In this document: positions 7,148-8,781 of the stretch, one piece after another
How positions within the stretch are numbered: position 1 is the stretch's first letter
Layout of the letters: each line of letters starts with the position of its first letter
NCBI RefSeq assembly: GCF_019052655.1
Contig: NZ_JAHQVB010000073.1
Coordinates: forward strand, 1-8,781
Length of the DNA: 8,781 nt
Direction: 5' to 3'
Source: Holdemanella porci
Lineage (GTDB): Bacteria; Bacillota_I; Bacilli_A; Erysipelotrichales; Erysipelotrichaceae
Translations under genes and position numbers: made by a program
The notes under the pieces: model-generated
The model's database searches: none
The model's input: only the letters and a program-made list of their open reading frames with translations
What the model was told of the DNA's origin: nothing

Positions 7148-7822
7148 ATGTACAAAATAAGCGAATTATATGATTTAGATCATACTTTGGCAAAAGAATA
7201 TTTAGCAAAGTTTGAATATCCTTGGCAAGCTTTGTCGGGAATCAAAGACTTGATTTTAGAACTGGGTAAAAACTTAGGAGAAGATTATGTGGAAGTCAAA
7301 GAACATGTATGGGTACACAAGAGTGCCAATGTCTTTGAAAGTGCATATCTAGGAGCTCCATGCATCATTGGTCCTGAAACAGAGGTTCGTCATTGTGCTT
7401 TTGTGCGTGGAAGTGCTTTAGTGGGCGCAAACTGCGTAGTTGGTAATAGTGTGGAATTAAAGAACTGTATTTTATTTGACAATGTAGAAACACCTCACTA
7501 CAACTATGTAGGAGATAGTATTCTTGGATATCATTCTCACTTGGGTGCTGGGGGTATCACAAGTAATTTAAAGAGTGCTCGTGACAATATCATCTTAAGA
7601 AGAAAAGATGAAAATTATAATGTGGTTGAAGAATTTGAAACAGGATTAAGAAAAATCGGTGCCTTTATGGGTGATTATGTAGAAGTTGGATGTAACTCTG
7701 TACTTTGTCCAGGAACGATTATTGGTCCACACACAAATGTATATCCACTATCTCGTGTGCGTGGTCAGATTGCGGCAAATTCAATCTTTAAAGATGATTC
7801 ACACGTGACTTTAAAGGATTAA
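7148..7822 (+). CDS. GlmU-like left-handed beta-helix acyltransferase
   Basis: The 224-residue protein has a short alpha-helical N-terminal part (about 1-55) and then a run of hexapeptide-repeat turns (for example GAPCIIG, GSALVG, GANCVVG, GTIIG), the left-handed beta-helix that forms trimeric acyltransferases. The segment HYNYVGDSILGYHSHLGAG resembles the acetyltransferase half of GlmU (H-x-x-Y-x-GD ... GAG-x-IT). H117 aligns with the GlmU catalytic histidine. It has no room for the N-terminal uridylyltransferase domain of GlmU, so it is not a complete bifunctional enzyme. A plausible role is acetylation of a sugar phosphate or nucleotide sugar in the cytoplasm, but the substrate cannot be read from the sequence. 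Its gene lies 16 bp after the phosphoesterase gene and ends 6 bp before a terminator, so it is the last gene of that transcript. Confidence 0.85.
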   Translation: MYKISELYDLDHTLAKEYLAKFEYPWQALSGIKDLILELGKNLGEDYVEVKEHVWVHKSANVFESAYLGAPCIIGPETEVRHCAFVRGSALVGANCVVGNSVELKNCILFDNVETPHYNYVGDSILGYHSHLGAGGITSNLKSARDNIILRRKDENYNVVEEFETGLRKIGAFMGDYVEVGCNSVLCPGTIIGPHTNVYPLSRVRGQIAANSIFKDDSHVTLKD

Positions 7823-7828
7823 TCTTAC

Positions 7829-7855
7829 GAACTTGTAATTTTACAAGTTCTTTTT
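7829..7855 (+). terminator. Rho-independent terminator after the acyltransferase gene
   Basis: GAACTTGTAA (7829-7838) and TTACAAGTTC (7841-7850) are perfectly complementary; a realistic hairpin has an 8-bp stem and 6-base loop. TTTTT (7851-7855) follows. It ends the transcript before the GT51 gene. Confidence 0.88.
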
Positions 7856-7868
7856 CTTATGTTAATGT
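7840..7868 (+). promoter_or_regulatory. Weak candidate promoter of the GT51 gene
   Basis: TTTACA (7840-7845, five of six matches) is followed after 17 bases by TAATGT (7863-7868, three of six), which carries an upstream TG (7860-7861) as an extended -10. The -35 is inside the 3' arm of the preceding terminator. Predicted initiation is at about 7875, the A of the start codon. The -10 is weak, so this is tentative. Confidence 0.28.
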
Positions 7869-7874
7869 TTAGGT

Positions 7875-8576
7875 ATGAAAAAGTTTGTTAAGTTTATATT
7901 TAAATTATTATTAATCTTGATTATTGCCTTTGTAGGCATCTTTTTTGGCAAAGGATATTGGGGTTATTTAGAATTAACACAATCTCAATCTGTGGATGAT
8001 GTGGTAAGTGAAGTCACATCTAGATCTACTTTTGTCGGATATGATGATTTATCACCTGAACTCGTACGGGCAACAGTGGCAATAGAAGATCGTCGTTTTT
8101 ATGATCATAGAGGCGTTGATTATATTGGGCTTATGCGTGCACTTGTATCCCAATTTGATGATGATCTATTAAAGAGTGGTGGTTCTACGATTACGCAGCA
8201 ATTGTCTAAAAATTTATATGGTATGTTTGATGGTACGTGGGATCGTAAAAGTACAGAATTATTTGTAGCGCGTTATTTGGAGAAGCATTATTCTAAAAAT
8301 GAAATCATTGCCCTATATGTGAATGTGATCAATTATGGAAATAACTATACAGGTATCTATGAAGCAAGTTATGGATATTTTGATACAGATCCAGAAGATC
8401 TGACTATAGCGCAGGCTTCTTTACTTGCAGGGATTCCCCAATCGCCAAATAATTATGAATTAGTTTATCATTTTGCCCAAGCCAAACAAAAACAATATGC
8501 CGTATTAAAGGCGATGGCTGAGTGTGGCTATATTTCAGAGAGTGATATTGCGACATATTATAATGCATCTGTTTAA
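7875..8576 (+). CDS. Monofunctional peptidoglycan glycosyltransferase (GT51)
   Basis: This enzyme polymerises lipid II into glycan strands on the outer face of the membrane. The 233-residue protein has a basic start and a single membrane anchor (about 6-25), then only a GT51 domain with no penicillin-binding transpeptidase, as in monofunctional transglycosylases. Motifs in order are ATVAIEDRRFYDHRGVD with catalytic E71, GGSTITQQLSKN (GGSTITQQ at 102-109), RKSTE with the second conserved Glu at E128, LEKHYSKNEIIALYVN, and ASLLAGIPQSPNNY. All key residues are present, and length fits the family (about 230-270). ATG 7875 is the first start after an in-frame stop at 7863. The only AGG (7871-7873) is one base from it, too close to act as a normal ribosome binding site. 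The gene is flanked by terminators and probably forms a single-gene transcript. Confidence 0.93.
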   Translation: MKKFVKFIFKLLLILIIAFVGIFFGKGYWGYLELTQSQSVDDVVSEVTSRSTFVGYDDLSPELVRATVAIEDRRFYDHRGVDYIGLMRALVSQFDDDLLKSGGSTITQQLSKNLYGMFDGTWDRKSTELFVARYLEKHYSKNEIIALYVNVINYGNNYTGIYEASYGYFDTDPEDLTIAQASLLAGIPQSPNNYELVYHFAQAKQKQYAVLKAMAECGYISESDIATYYNASV

Positions 8577-8590
8577 GGATGCATTTTTTT
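8562..8590 (+). terminator. Rho-independent terminator of the GT51 gene, overlapping its 3' end
   Basis: AATGCATC (8562-8569) pairs with GATGCATT (8578-8585) around an 8-base loop, and a T run continues to 8590. The stop codon TAA (8574-8576) lies in the loop and the upstream arm codes for the last residues of the protein. Confidence 0.85.
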
Positions 8591-8592
8591 CA

Positions 8593-8656
8593 TCTTTTCT
8601 AAAATAGTTTAATAAATTTCGTATATAAGTATGTAGAAAGTGCCTACTAGAAAAGA
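8593..8656. repeat. 9-bp inverted repeat pair A
   Basis: TCTTTTCTA (8593-8601) and TAGAAAAGA (8648-8656) are exact reverse complements 46 bases apart. The match extends as CATC against GATG if two bases are bulged out. The pair interleaves with inverted repeat B rather than nesting with it. In AT-rich DNA a chance origin is possible. Confidence 0.5.
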
Positions 8657-8686
8657 GATGCTCATGAGGAGTGCAAATTTATTAAA
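8608..8686. repeat. 12-bp inverted repeat pair B
   Basis: TTTAATAAATTT (8608-8619) and AAATTTATTAAA (8675-8686) are exact reverse complements 55 bases apart. The second copy lies inside the coding remnant of the Rpn-like gene (codons for NLLN). Purely AT composition lowers its significance. Confidence 0.5.
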
Positions 8687-8781
8687 TGATTTCGCCTTTA
8701 AATATGTCTTTGGCGAAGATTGTAAAGAGATAATATGAAGTGACCTCCTATTGTCAATACGTGGATTACGACTCATAATTG
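8658..8781 (+). pseudogene. 5' fragment of an Rpn/PDDEXK-type transposase-nuclease gene
   Basis: From ATG 8658 (or ATG 8664) the frame reads MLMRSANLLNDFAFKYVFGE and ends at TGA 8736. The block NDFAFKYVFG is the characteristic N-terminus of the Rpn (recombination-promoting nuclease) / PD-(D/E)XK transposase family, which normally runs 250-330 residues, so only about 26 residues remain before the stop. The same frame is open again from 8739 to the window edge but does not obviously continue the family pattern. No good ribosome binding site is present apart from a short GAG. The gene is a relic or has a premature stop; the rest lies outside the window. Identification rests on one short motif. 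Confidence 0.55.
8730..8757 (-). promoter_or_regulatory. Candidate minus-strand promoter
   Basis: On the minus strand a perfect TTGACA (8752-8757) is followed after 16 bases by TATTAT (8730-8735, five of six matches). Transcription would start near 8723 and run leftwards, antisense to the Rpn-like relic and towards the GT51 terminator. No minus-strand gene follows it within the intergenic stretch, so its purpose is unclear. Confidence 0.4.

Noticed and set aside
8691..8717. TTCGCC/GGCGAA hairpin as a regulatory element
   Set aside because: Both arms fall in the Rpn-like coding remnant (codons for FA and GE of the conserved motif), and the 15-base loop makes a weak structure. Codon content explains it.

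Overview
The window looks like a compact chromosomal segment of a low-GC Gram-positive bacterium (Bacillota). The coding sequence is AT-rich, several starts have good Shine-Dalgarno sequences, and RNase HIII and MutS2 occur side by side, a pairing typical of Firmicutes. The general look of the proteins suggests Erysipelotrichia or a relative, but that is an impression and not something the sequence proves.

Layout. Positions 1-552 hold a decayed diguanylate-cyclase (GGDEF) gene with at least three lesions. Next comes rnhC (RNase HIII) on the minus strand, ending in its own terminator at 574-603. A 63-bp divergent region (1438-1500) separates rnhC from a plus-strand run of mutS2, uvrC, a membrane-anchored VanY-like protein, a YfcE-type metallophosphoesterase and a hexapeptide-repeat acyltransferase. 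That run is closed by a terminator at 7829-7855. A monofunctional GT51 peptidoglycan glycosyltransferase follows with its own terminator (8562-8590). The last 190 bases are an AT-rich intergenic stretch holding the start of a broken Rpn/PDDEXK-type transposase-nuclease gene and interleaved inverted repeats.

How the genes relate. The left half concerns nucleic-acid maintenance: RNase HIII removes RNA from RNA/DNA hybrids, MutS2 acts on branched DNA or stalled ribosomes, and UvrC makes the incisions of nucleotide excision repair. The right half leans towards the cell envelope: a peptidase-fold protein anchored in the membrane, a GlmU-like acyltransferase and a glycan-strand polymerase. mutS2 and uvrC are 8 bp apart. 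A near-consensus promoter at the end of uvrC (5565-5593) probably starts a second transcript for the VanY-like, YfcE and acyltransferase genes.

Most notable: the VanY-like protein keeps the D,D-carboxypeptidase scaffold but has lost every zinc ligand and the catalytic glutamate, so it reads as a conserved pseudo-peptidase. Other points are a divergent Smr motif in MutS2, two genes whose stop codons lie in terminator loops, a possibly leaderless GT51 mRNA, and gene relics at both ends of the window. I see no complete mobile element, CRISPR array, tRNA or rRNA, and no convincing evidence of a wholly new multi-gene system.
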